64,000 bases of DNA, from positions 1 to 64,000 of the forward strand of contig CAYMYI010000004.1 in assembly GCA_964394585.1 (NCBI GenBank). The letters are read 5' to 3'. Positions 54,763 through 63,598 of the stretch are shown here, in pieces. The notes beneath the pieces were generated by a model that was not told the origin of the DNA, ran no database searches, and saw only the letters and a list, made by a program, of their open reading frames with translations. Source of the DNA: CAYUJH01 sp964394585 (GTDB lineage: Bacteria; Bacteroidota; Bacteroidia; Cytophagales; Flammeovirgaceae). The translations under genes were made by a program, and so were the position numbers. Numbering within the stretch: position 1 is the stretch's first letter; the number at the start of each line of letters is the position of its first letter.

Positions 54763-54802
54763 AAAAAAAATACCTCATCTTTCAGCAAAAAAGATGAGGT
54801 AT
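54763..54802 (-). terminator. Rho-independent terminator of the alpha-2-macroglobulin gene
   Basis: ATACCTCATCTTT and AAAGATGAGGTAT form a perfect 13-bp stem with a 7-base loop. On the minus strand it is followed by eight T residues (A-run 54763-54770). Confidence 0.87.
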
Positions 54803-54814
54803 TAAATGTGTTGA

Positions 54815-56743
54815 TTACTGCACTACAATTTCGCTAGCACCATGGTAAGAGTGGTAGCTGCCATCGTACATGGCATCGGCACTGATAGGTCCCATACGAT
54901 ATGTCCCCGGCGTTACAGCACGCACCAGGTAGTAATACGATTGTGGCTGCGTGGTAGCTGTAGTGAAAAAGTGGACGCGGTCGTCGCGGAAGTCGGTGTG
55001 TTCGGGGTAGGCTTGGTTTTTCACCCAATTTGCATTAGGGATACCACCAATGCGTGGGTTTTCTACCTCAAACCCGGCAGGGAGCATATCGGTTACTACC
55101 ACATTTTCTACTTTCGGAATATTGTTCAAGGTCTGCACGGTTACCTTTACTACAATTAGGTCGTTTTGCGAGAACTGGTTATTGGTAATAGGGTTTCCGT
55201 TACGATCGTAGAAGCTGCGTCGTACTTGTAGGTAGCTATCTTCTTCTACATACTCACCAGTGGTACTTAAACCTTCGGTTTCCCAAAAATAATACAAAGC
55301 ACCTTCGCCCTTGGCTTGTATGGTTACTTGCTTGCCCGCTACTTGGTTGGTAAGGGTTAGGGGCGAACCGTCGAACTTGCCCACGGCGTTTCCTCCGGCG
55401 GTTATTTCGGCAGTAACATTGGCTTGGTTGGCTTGTTTTGCCAATTTGCCTAATGCAAGCATAGCAAAGGCTCTTTCTTGGGTATTTAAATACCGTTGAG
55501 TTTTCATTTGTTCAGTCAGTTGCTTAGTAAGCGTTCCGATTTGCCCATTGTTAGGGTCGGTTTCAAGCAATACGTTGAGGGCAAGGGCTTGGTCTCGGAT
55601 GTACGATCCGAAGCTATCCCCAAATTCATTAAGAGAACGCTCTCCGCTAAAGTTGTTGGGAAGTAGTTTTCGGTAGTTGCCATTATCTCCAATGAGCAAG
55701 TAGGTACAGGCGAGTAGGTAGCGTGAGTCAAGCGTAAGCATTTCCGAACGCTTACGATAGTAGTTCATTCGCGAAACTTCTTTTTTACCGGCGTTTGCCA
55801 GCACATATAACGAATAGAAGACTTCGCGAGGGATAATCGTTTTTTCTTCGCGCTGGTTACTTGCATTAATAAAAGCATAGACTTTGCGTTGTTTAGTGTT
55901 CAGTTGCGAACGAAGATAGCTGTACATTTTATCAAGAACATCTTGATTTACCTCGAAGCCAGCTTTTTGTGCTTCTTGTAAAAAATGTGCTGCATAGACC
56001 GTTCCCCACCAGTGCGTATACGAACCGCCCTGCCAATAAAACATAGAGCCATCGTACGATTGCAAAGTATAAAGTTTTCGGATGGCGGCTTCTACATTTT
56101 GAGCAGGCTCCACTTGTTCACCTTCTCCGAGGGCTTGAGTTACTTCTGAAAAATAGATTTGCGGAAATGCCGTAGAGATGGTTTGCTCTAAGCAGCCGTG
56201 TGGATAGCGTATAAGGTATTGGAGATGGTCGGCAAATTGCACCATAGGCGATTTACTTAACCATAATTTCCCTTTTACAGAAGAGGGGAGGTAGTCTTTG
56301 GCGAGGTCGACCGATACGGATTCGCCCCCTGTAATTTTACCCGCCCCCGCCGATTTTAATAACGAAGTCGGTGGGCGAACTGTAATTTCGGTAGTGTTCA
56401 GGAAGGTTTCCCCCATTCCTTCGGCTTCGATTTTTATGGTTCCTTCGCCAATTAGGCGATCCGCTTCAATTTGGAAGCGCACCCGTTGTTCGCTGTTGGC
56501 ATCTATTTTTATCTTTTGGGAAGAACTACCGGCTGTTTTTACCGTGCCTTCTGTATTGATTTTCACTGATACATCTGCACTTTTTTCGGTTGTGTTACTC
56601 AAAGTAGCGTTTACGGTTACTACATCGCCGGGGCTGAGGAACCGCGGCAAGCCCGAGCTAATTACGATAGGGTCGGCTACTTTCATGTTTGCCGTCGCAC
56701 TGCCAAATTGCTTTCCTTTGGAGGCAACTGCCATAATGCGCAA
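54815..56743 (-). CDS. Alpha-2-macroglobulin family protein, C-terminal fragment (frameshifted)
   Basis: This reading holds the second part of a bacterial alpha-2-macroglobulin. The thioester motif PHGCLEQ has Cys184 and Gln187 in this fragment. Downstream is the all-helical TED-like region (YTHWWGTVYAAHFLQEAQ) and a last beta domain to TYRMGPISADAMYDG. The TTG at 56743 is only the first possible start in this frame. The preceding part is in another frame (56683-60198). Together they form about 1,790 residues, a normal size. Such proteins trap attacking proteases in the periplasm. A pbpC partner gene is not adjacent. Confidence 0.85.
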   Translation of the reverse strand: MRIMAVASKGKQFGSATANMKVADPIVISSGLPRFLSPGDVVTVNATLSNTTEKSADVSVKINTEGTVKTAGSSSQKIKIDANSEQRVRFQIEADRLIGEGTIKIEAEGMGETFLNTTEITVRPPTSLLKSAGAGKITGGESVSVDLAKDYLPSSVKGKLWLSKSPMVQFADHLQYLIRYPHGCLEQTISTAFPQIYFSEVTQALGEGEQVEPAQNVEAAIRKLYTLQSYDGSMFYWQGGSYTHWWGTVYAAHFLQEAQKAGFEVNQDVLDKMYSYLRSQLNTKQRKVYAFINASNQREEKTIIPREVFYSLYVLANAGKKEVSRMNYYRKRSEMLTLDSRYLLACTYLLIGDNGNYRKLLPNNFSGERSLNEFGDSFGSYIRDQALALNVLLETDPNNGQIGTLTKQLTEQMKTQRYLNTQERAFAMLALGKLAKQANQANVTAEITAGGNAVGKFDGSPLTLTNQVAGKQVTIQAKGEGALYYFWETEGLSTTGEYVEEDSYLQVRRSFYDRNGNPITNNQFSQNDLIVVKVTVQTLNNIPKVENVVVTDMLPAGFEVENPRIGGIPNANWVKNQAYPEHTDFRDDRVHFFTTATTQPQSYYYLVRAVTPGTYRMGPISADAMYDGSYHSYHGASEIVVQ

Positions 56744-59700
56744 AATTCGGGAATATCAATGGTGTAAGTTGCTTCGCCTTTTCGGTTTGTTTTGAGCGTT
56801 CCGCTCCAATACGAAACCAGTTTTACACGGCGGTTTGCCACCGGGTTGGTACGCCCTTCCATATCGGCCATATCGGCACCAAAACTGTTAGGCGCGGGTT
56901 TCAACTCGGGGAAAAGCCGTGGGTATAGATCGTAGGCATTGACCATCAGTGCGCGCTTCTGAAAGAAAAACGCATGTGGATCGGGCGATTGGTAGTTTTT
57001 TATTTGTAAAATTCCTTCATCGACTACTGCGACTGTAATTTCCACATCAGACCCCGCATCGGCTTTTACCACAATTTCTTGTTGGGTGCGCGAGCGCGAA
57101 GTTGTCGGAGCTTCAATCTGTAGGTCTATTTTAGTATCGGTACCTTCTACAAAAAAGGGCTCGTATCCGTGTGCTACGGTAAGGGGGATGGCGTCATCAG
57201 TGAGCGGTTTGATAAGGGTCGCCGAAATGTATGCATTGGGCAAATACGCTTCTTTGATGGGCAATTTTAACGATGCTGATTTTTTATCGGTATCCATAAT
57301 AAAGTAATCGAGCACTTTATCACGTTCTATCGTTACCAATAATTTTCCGGCAAAAGGCGCTTTAAATAAAATATTAGCCTCTTCACCTGCCTTGTATTTT
57401 TCTTTATCTACTTCTATGGCAATTCGCCCTTCTTTATCTACTTCGAACGAAGAGTTTTGAGTAGCGCCCCATGCATAGGCATAAAAGTACTGTTTCACAT
57501 AGTTTTTAGCATTAGGATGTTTTAATCGGATTTCGTACTCTCCGGATTGGGCTGGTACAAACGGATAATTAGTACCACTGCCGTTTATGCTGATGTTTTT
57601 ATCGACAAGAATCTGTTCTTTACGTTGAGAAACATAACGGTACCGGCCGTTGTAGTCTTTTTCAAGTACCGATTGCCACTCGTAACGCACAATTTGGATA
57701 TTGGCTTCTTTTTGGTTGAACACTTTCCCTTCTGCGTTTACAGCAATTACGGGGATGTTCACCGTTTCTCTTGCTTTCACATACCGATCGAAATAGGCAA
57801 TACCCAATAGGGCATCTTGGGTAATTACCTCTACTTTGGAGAGGCGGCTTACCGGTCTGCCGGTTTCGTCGAATACTGTAGTATACACTTTTGCCTCTAA
57901 CAAGCCATTGTATGCATATTTTTGAGGGATTGTGAACGATTCGGCAAACTGCCCATTGCTATCGGTACTGCCTTCTTTAAAGATATTCTCGAAGTAGCTT
58001 TCCCCCCCTGAGAGCGTGAAGTTATAATCGGCAAGTTCTTTAGGGGCAAAGTATTTTTTAGTAAGCGATAGCTCCATTTCGTACCTACGGTCAGCAGCTG
58101 GTGGACCGAATAGATTTAGCGCTTGCCCTGAAACAGTGAAGGTTTCGCCTTGTTGGACTGTTTCAGCATCTACCGAAGGGGTAACTTTTATACGGTCGGG
58201 CATAAACTCCTCTACGCTAATTGATTTTGCCGCTAGCAACACATCGTTAGCCGTGTACACTTCTGCCGTATACGTTCCCGTTACACTCGAAGCAGGGAGA
58301 GATACCGAGGTTTCGAAAGTACCCTCTTCGCTCAGTTCAGCTTGCTGGTTCATCAGCGCCTTTCCATTCGGCATTAGCAAACGCATTTTAACGGGTTGTT
58401 GGGCAATGGACATCCAATTTTTATCGCGTACAATAGTGCGTAGGTTAATAGTTTCCCCGGGGCGATACAAATCGCGATCGCCGTACAAGAATGCTTGCAA
58501 ACCTGCCTCATTGAATCGCACGCCGCCCACATCGTAGCGTGCAGTTTCTACACCGGTCTGTTGAAAATGGAGGTAATTAAAGTCTTCCCCTTTCGAAGCG
58601 GTAACCATTTGTACATTAAACCCTGGTGCTTGAGTTTTTAAATTGGGAAAGCGAGCCACACCATCGTTATCCGTCATCATGGTGTAAACCTCTTGGTTGT
58701 TAGAGCTTACCAGCTTTACCTCTACGCTCGGGAGCGGAGCCGCTGTAAGAATGGAGTTAGCAAATACCATTACCTCATCCTGATGTTCTTTAACTATTAA
58801 GCCGATATCCGAAAAAGCTACAACCTGCGAGGCTTGCACATATTGTTGTTCAGCCGATTGCAGTCGCACTACGTAGATGCCCTGGTACTCATTTTCGCCT
58901 TGTATATTTAGATCGATAAGCGATAACCCATTTGCTTTTTTCAGTTCGTTGGTTTGAATGGCTTTTTCCACTATAGGATCGCCGTATTTGCTGTAGTCGG
59001 TGTAATAGTAGTAATCATCGTAATAGTCGTAGTTATTCAGATTGCCATTATCACGCAAAAACGCTAGAACATTGTTTTGGTAGATTTTATAGATTGTGAG
59101 CTTAACTTCCGGAATGCTCACAATGCGAGCGCCAATATTTTTTTGCCCTTTACTGGTAAGATAAATCGCTTTTTTGTGGGCAAAGCTAATGCTAGGGTCT
59201 ACTTCGCCGAAGATGACAATCTGCTCGAAGTTATTGGCTAATTTCCCTTGGAAGATTCCACGGAGTTCGCCGTCGATGCTAAGTTGGTAGTTTGTACCAA
59301 TGGCAAAGTCGCCCTTCAATAAAAAGCCATAGTCGAGTTTTTCTACTCGGAAATCCACTTTGGGTGAAAGGGAAATATAGCGTTGGATGTCATCCACGCC
59401 AACGGCTTGGTTGGTGTACACATGTACAAAACCTTCTTCGCCTTCGTACTCGGCAACGGCTTGTACAATTCGGAACTGGTCTTTGTTAGGTACTACACTT
59501 TCAAACAGTACGTTTTCTGGCGTAGTATATTCGCTTTGAGGAAGCGAAAGCCCCTTTTTAAGCTGTAAGTCAATTGGCTGGTTATCGTACTTCGCCTGTG
59601 GCGATTGCTGAATAGCTAATTGGATAGCGGCACTTGGTTGCGCAGTAGTAACCTGGTAGCCGGCAGTTTGCCCGGCAATGCGTACTTGGGTGAGTTGCCC

Positions 59701-60198
59701 TACTTGATCGGGGTTTACCGGGTAGTTAAAGTTCAGGTTTACACGGATTTCGGGTGACCCTTGAGTGCCCATTGCCCAAAACACATCAGTGCTAAGTAAG
59801 CTAAGGTAGGGCGTATGAAACTGAAAGCGTTCTTGCTCGGGATTTAGCGATAGTGGCGGGTCGCTTTGTGCGGTTAAGTCGTCGGAGAAGGTAGCGGTAT
59901 AATCGGTGCTGGGTAAAAAGCCTTGTTCAGGAGAGAATATCAACTCGTTGGTTGCATTCCATTTAAATTTACCGTTCACGGCAGGCTCAAAACGAATATA
60001 TGTATTGTCGAGCCAAGTGTTTAGCATAGCAGGGGTTACCATATCTTGGCTAAACCTAAATGTAAGGTTTTGTTGAAGAGAGACTTCCTCGTCGAAGTTC
60101 TTGTACTCTATTTGAATGGTGTTCTTTTCAAAAAATCCGCACCCCGAAAGGAAAGGGATAAACCACATAATTGTGATGAATAAAAAAAAGCGTCGCAT
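56683..60198 (-). CDS. Alpha-2-macroglobulin family protein, N-terminal fragment (frameshifted)
   Basis: This reading covers about 1,150 useful residues. It starts with a signal peptide of lipoprotein type (MWFIPFLSGCGFF), then an Ig-like domain, several MG domains (YGDRDLYRPGETINLRTIVRD is the MG3-type motif) and the bait-like region (QDALLGIAYFDRYVKARET onward). It ends TYTIDIPEF and then runs off frame. In relatives the next residues lead straight into LRIMAVA, which begins the other reading. Either a recent pseudogene or a sequence error splits the gene near 56743. Confidence 0.88.
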   Translation of the reverse strand: MRRFFLFITIMWFIPFLSGCGFFEKNTIQIEYKNFDEEVSLQQNLTFRFSQDMVTPAMLNTWLDNTYIRFEPAVNGKFKWNATNELIFSPEQGFLPSTDYTATFSDDLTAQSDPPLSLNPEQERFQFHTPYLSLLSTDVFWAMGTQGSPEIRVNLNFNYPVNPDQVGQLTQVRIAGQTAGYQVTTAQPSAAIQLAIQQSPQAKYDNQPIDLQLKKGLSLPQSEYTTPENVLFESVVPNKDQFRIVQAVAEYEGEEGFVHVYTNQAVGVDDIQRYISLSPKVDFRVEKLDYGFLLKGDFAIGTNYQLSIDGELRGIFQGKLANNFEQIVIFGEVDPSISFAHKKAIYLTSKGQKNIGARIVSIPEVKLTIYKIYQNNVLAFLRDNGNLNNYDYYDDYYYYTDYSKYGDPIVEKAIQTNELKKANGLSLIDLNIQGENEYQGIYVVRLQSAEQQYVQASQVVAFSDIGLIVKEHQDEVMVFANSILTAAPLPSVEVKLVSSNNQEVYTMMTDNDGVARFPNLKTQAPGFNVQMVTASKGEDFNYLHFQQTGVETARYDVGGVRFNEAGLQAFLYGDRDLYRPGETINLRTIVRDKNWMSIAQQPVKMRLLMPNGKALMNQQAELSEEGTFETSVSLPASSVTGTYTAEVYTANDVLLAAKSISVEEFMPDRIKVTPSVDAETVQQGETFTVSGQALNLFGPPAADRRYEMELSLTKKYFAPKELADYNFTLSGGESYFENIFKEGSTDSNGQFAESFTIPQKYAYNGLLEAKVYTTVFDETGRPVSRLSKVEVITQDALLGIAYFDRYVKARETVNIPVIAVNAEGKVFNQKEANIQIVRYEWQSVLEKDYNGRYRYVSQRKEQILVDKNISINGSGTNYPFVPAQSGEYEIRLKHPNAKNYVKQYFYAYAWGATQNSSFEVDKEGRIAIEVDKEKYKAGEEANILFKAPFAGKLLVTIERDKVLDYFIMDTDKKSASLKLPIKEAYLPNAYISATLIKPLTDDAIPLTVAHGYEPFFVEGTDTKIDLQIEAPTTSRSRTQQEIVVKADAGSDVEITVAVVDEGILQIKNYQSPDPHAFFFQKRALMVNAYDLYPRLFPELKPAPNSFGADMADMEGRTNPVANRRVKLVSYWSGTLKTNRKGEATYTIDIPEFCALWQLPPKESNLAVRRQT

Positions 60199-60426
60199 AG
60201 TTATGGAAGATTGGTAAACACTCGTGTTGTCAATTCAAGTTAACAGAGTTTTAGGGCAACTAGAAAATACCTGTCATTTTTTTTCGGTAATTCTACAAAA
60301 GTTTACAAAGCCGAAATTTGCGATGTAGTGCTTGTAAACATCTTTCATTCCCCTCCTTTCTTACTACAGAATTACAGAGTGGCTCTACGAGAGTCGCAAA
60401 GGTGTGCCCTAAAGAAATCTTCCTAA

Positions 60427-60455
60427 TTGGTTTACGCATTTTTTTTGCAACTTTG
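60427..60455 (+). promoter_or_regulatory. Candidate promoter of the PiT-like gene
   Basis: TTG at 60427-60429 and CAACTTTG at 60448-60455 are 18 bases apart and fit the Bacteroidota consensus with one mismatch in the -7 element. It is 43 bases before the chosen start codon. The rest of the gap 60199-60426 shows nothing else. Confidence 0.4.
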
Positions 60456-60498
60456 CGCTCATCATTTATTCACTTTACTCTTAGAAATACATACATAC

Positions 60499-61449
60499 AT
60501 GGAACTAGCGTTCATGATTGCCGGCTTCTTGTTGGCAGCATATTCGGTTGTAGGAAACGATGTTATCCAAACGCTTGGTACTTTCTTAAGTTCTAACAAA
60601 GAGCGCCCATGGTGGGTGCTTTGGCTGTTCACAGGGAGCATTCTTACCGCAGTACTACTCTATGGATATTTTATGTACGATGGAGATGTTTCCCACGGAA
60701 GGCTCAGCAAAGTGGGCGATTTGCCCGATCCTTTTGAGTGGTGGTATGTATTACCCCCTCTTGTCCTGATGATTATAACCCGGTTTGGTATCCCGGTAAG
60801 TACTACTTTCTTAATCATTAGTGTATTTTCTGCTAAGCTTATAGGCGATATGCTCATTAAGTCGGTATCTGGGTATATCGTTGCTTTTTTTGCTGCCATT
60901 GTGGTTTATCTGTTCGTTAGCCAAACATTTGAAAAGAAATTTATCCACCAGCCCATGACTGGCACCCAGCGCCGTACCTGGACAGTGCTTCAGTGGTGTT
61001 CTACTGGTTTTTTATGGAGCCAATGGCTTATCCAAGACTTGGCAAATATTTATGTGTACCTGCCTCGCCAAATCGAATTAGGCTACCTGCTTCTTACTTT
61101 GGCAGCATTATTAGGTCTTCAAGCGTTTATTTTTTATAATAAAGGAGGGGAAATCCAAAAAATTGTAACCTCTAAAACCAATACAACCGATATTCGTTCG
61201 GCAACTATTATCGACTTCATCTACGGTATTGTACTATTTATTTTTAAAGAATACAGTAAAATCCCGATGAGTACTACATGGGTATTTATTGGTTTGTTGG
61301 CAGGGCGTGAATTAATGATTAACCAGCGCCTTTCTTTAAAAAGTCTGAGTGAAGTATTCTCCCTTATATTGCGCGACTTGCTGAAAGTAGTATTAGGGTT
61401 GGTGGTAAGTGTTGGCTTGGTATTACTCATTCGCCAATTACAAGGCTAA
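60499..61449 (+). CDS. PiT-like multi-helix membrane protein
   Basis: The ATG at 60499 gives a 316-residue protein with about eight membrane helices. It shows the two-fold pattern of PiT phosphate permeases in diverged form. The first half reads SVVGNDVIQTLGTFL and GIPVSTTFLIISVFS; the second half has KIPMSTTWVFIGLLAG. In PiT proteins the GxNDxxxxxGT and PxSTTH motifs line the ion path. The longer reading to 60427 would begin inside the promoter region. It is probably an anion or ion transporter, but the substrate is unknown. It sits 39 bases before accA on the same strand. Confidence 0.72.
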   Translation: MELAFMIAGFLLAAYSVVGNDVIQTLGTFLSSNKERPWWVLWLFTGSILTAVLLYGYFMYDGDVSHGRLSKVGDLPDPFEWWYVLPPLVLMIITRFGIPVSTTFLIISVFSAKLIGDMLIKSVSGYIVAFFAAIVVYLFVSQTFEKKFIHQPMTGTQRRTWTVLQWCSTGFLWSQWLIQDLANIYVYLPRQIELGYLLLTLAALLGLQAFIFYNKGGEIQKIVTSKTNTTDIRSATIIDFIYGIVLFIFKEYSKIPMSTTWVFIGLLAGRELMINQRLSLKSLSEVFSLILRDLLKVVLGLVVSVGLVLLIRQLQG

Positions 61450-61488
61450 TGCGTACACCCATTTTTTTCGAATCCCTATTGCATAATT

Positions 61489-62445
61489 ATGATGGAACAT
61501 CTTGATTTTGAAAAACCGATTGCAGAGTTAGAAGAGAAACTCGTAGAGATGACGGCACTTGCTTCGGAAAATAAAGTAGATTTAAGTGAGCCTATTAGAG
61601 AGTTAGAAGGTAAAATCCTTTCCCTCAAAAAAGAAATTTATAGCAACTTAACGCGATGGCAGAAAGTACAGCTATCGCGCCATCCGCAGCGCCCCTATAC
61701 GTTGGATTACATCTACCAGTTGACCTCGAATTTTATCGAATTGCACGGCGACCGCAACGTTGCCGACGATAAAGCCATGGTAGGCGGAATTGGCGATATC
61801 GACGGGAAAACATTTATGCTAATAGGCCAGCAAAAAGGTAGAAATACCAAGCAGCGCCAAATGCGTAATTTTGGGATGGCAAATCCCGAAGGATACCGTA
61901 AAGCACTTCGCCTGATGAAAGTAGCCGAGAAGTTTAATAAGCCCATCATTACCTTTATCGATACCCCTGGGGCATTCCCCGGTATCGAAGCCGAACAGCG
62001 TGGGCAAGGCGAAGCGATTGCCCGAAACTTGCGCGAGATGTTTATGCTAAAAGTACCAGTAATTTGCATCATTATTGGCGAAGGCGCCTCAGGAGGTGCA
62101 TTAGGCATTGGTGTGGGCGATAAGGTTTTCATGCTGCAGTACACTTGGTATTCGGTAATTTCTCCTGAATCGTGCTCTTCCATTTTGTGGCGTAGTTGGA
62201 ACTATAAAGAGCAAGCTGCCGATGCTCTTCGGCTTACTGCAGAAGATATGCTCTCGCTGAAATTAGTGGATGGAATTGTTGAGGAGCCTATGGGAGGGGC
62301 GCACCACGACCCACAAACAGCGGCGATGAGTGTGAAAAAACTCATCCTTGAGGAAACCGCAAAGCTCGAAGCCATGACGCCCGAAGAACGGATAGATGCG
62401 CGAGAAGCCAAATTTTCTGCAATGGGAGTCTTCGAAACCTTGTAA
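61489..62445 (+). CDS. accA: Acetyl-CoA carboxylase carboxyltransferase subunit alpha
   Basis: A 318-residue carboxyltransferase alpha subunit. Typical segments are ELHGDRNVADDKAMVGGIG, NFGMANPEGYRKALRLM, FIDTPGAFPGIEAEQRGQGE and IIIGEGASGGALGIGV. It joins AccD in the transferase half of acetyl-CoA carboxylase, the first step of fatty-acid synthesis. The length matches the family. Met2 is an alternative start. Confidence 0.97.
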   Translation: MMEHLDFEKPIAELEEKLVEMTALASENKVDLSEPIRELEGKILSLKKEIYSNLTRWQKVQLSRHPQRPYTLDYIYQLTSNFIELHGDRNVADDKAMVGGIGDIDGKTFMLIGQQKGRNTKQRQMRNFGMANPEGYRKALRLMKVAEKFNKPIITFIDTPGAFPGIEAEQRGQGEAIARNLREMFMLKVPVICIIIGEGASGGALGIGVGDKVFMLQYTWYSVISPESCSSILWRSWNYKEQAADALRLTAEDMLSLKLVDGIVEEPMGGAHHDPQTAAMSVKKLILEETAKLEAMTPEERIDAREAKFSAMGVFETL

Positions 62446-62491
62446 ACTAAGGTGTTCGCCATACGGTTACTCTACAAAAACTTGATTTGTA

Positions 62492-63244
62492 ATGAGTAAT
62501 ACAGAATTTGTTCAAGGGCTTGCTAAATGTAAAGAAGGGAAATTTGAAGAGGCGATTTCACTGTTCAACCGCTCGTTGCTTTTGCAACCGAAGCATGTTC
62601 CCTCGCTCTATAACCGCGCGAAGGCATATCATCATATCGGTAAATTCCATGAAGCTGTTGCCGATTTTAACGTATTGGTGCAGCTAGAACCTAGCAATGC
62701 CGATTTTTATGGCGATCGGGGCGTAGCCCTTCATATGGCAAAACAAAGTACACAAGCCCTTGCCGATTTCGACAAGGCAGCCGCTTTAGAACCTGCGAAT
62801 GCGTATCGGTATTCGAGTCGGGCTTTTATTAAAGCAAGTGTAGGCGATGTGTTCGGCGCTATCGACGATTACCAAAAGTGCCTAGAACTAGATCCAGAAG
62901 ATGCCATAGCATATAATAATTTGGGTATGCTTGAGCAGCAATTAGGCTATCAGAAGTCGGCGAAGGAAAATTTCAAAAAAGCTGATAACCTCACGATGGG
63001 CGAAAAAGATTCGTACCGAAAATCTATCATCTACGAGAGCAAACCGCTTTCCGATAACGAACAACAAGATAGGCAACTCCAAGCCTCTGCAATTCCTGAA
63101 AGGCAACCAGTTGAAAAAAATGCGGCTACCACTACCGGCTTAGCTACTCATTATTGGCAAACACTGAGGAAGGTACTCACTCAGAGAGAAACCTTTCAAG
63201 AGTTTATTGATTTTCTAATAAATTCTTTTCAAAAAAATAGATAA
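62492..63244 (+). CDS. TPR-repeat protein
   Basis: A 250-residue protein with about four tetratricopeptide repeats from residues 5 to 165 (GKFEEAISLFNRSLLLQPKHV, GKFHEAVADFNVLVQLEPSNA, TQALADFDKAAALEPANA). The C-terminal 80 residues are low in order and unlike any family known to me. No signal peptide is seen, so it is likely cytoplasmic. It follows accA by 46 bases and is followed by a strong terminator. Confidence 0.85.
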   Translation: MSNTEFVQGLAKCKEGKFEEAISLFNRSLLLQPKHVPSLYNRAKAYHHIGKFHEAVADFNVLVQLEPSNADFYGDRGVALHMAKQSTQALADFDKAAALEPANAYRYSSRAFIKASVGDVFGAIDDYQKCLELDPEDAIAYNNLGMLEQQLGYQKSAKENFKKADNLTMGEKDSYRKSIIYESKPLSDNEQQDRQLQASAIPERQPVEKNAATTTGLATHYWQTLRKVLTQRETFQEFIDFLINSFQKNR

Positions 63245-63247
63245 AAG

Positions 63248-63277
63248 AAAAAAGCCTCGCAAAACGAGGCTTTTTCT
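63248..63277 (+). terminator. Rho-independent terminator of the accA-TPR transcript
   Basis: AAAAAGCCTCG and CGAGGCTTTTT form a perfect stem with the 5-base loop CAAAA. It starts a few bases after the TPR stop codon. The following 320 bases to the TolC-like gene hold nothing I can name. Confidence 0.9.
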
Positions 63278-63598
63278 ATTTTCACTATTGTCATCTATCA
63301 CTTCTGCTTACAAAAACTCTCTTTATATACTATGAAAAACGTTTTATCTACTTGATTTATATTGCAATTGTATGAGTATAAGCTCGCTCTGCCAAATCTT
63401 GTTTTATGCTACACTTCATAATTATGTAGAAAAAAAATGCAGTTATTCACAGTTTATTGCTGTTTGAAAACAACAGCCAATAAAGCTTACACAGCGTTTT
63501 TCAAAGCGTTTTGTTTAATTGGTAGACTGAGGCATTTTTAGAGGACTAAAAGTTGACTAATTGCTAAAAACCTTACATGTATCGGGATTTGAAAGAAG

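Noticed and set aside
63277..63598. Possible small RNA or gene in the gap before the TolC-like gene
   Set aside because: The 322 bases are AT-rich with no clear ORF, hairpin or promoter pair; nothing can be supported.
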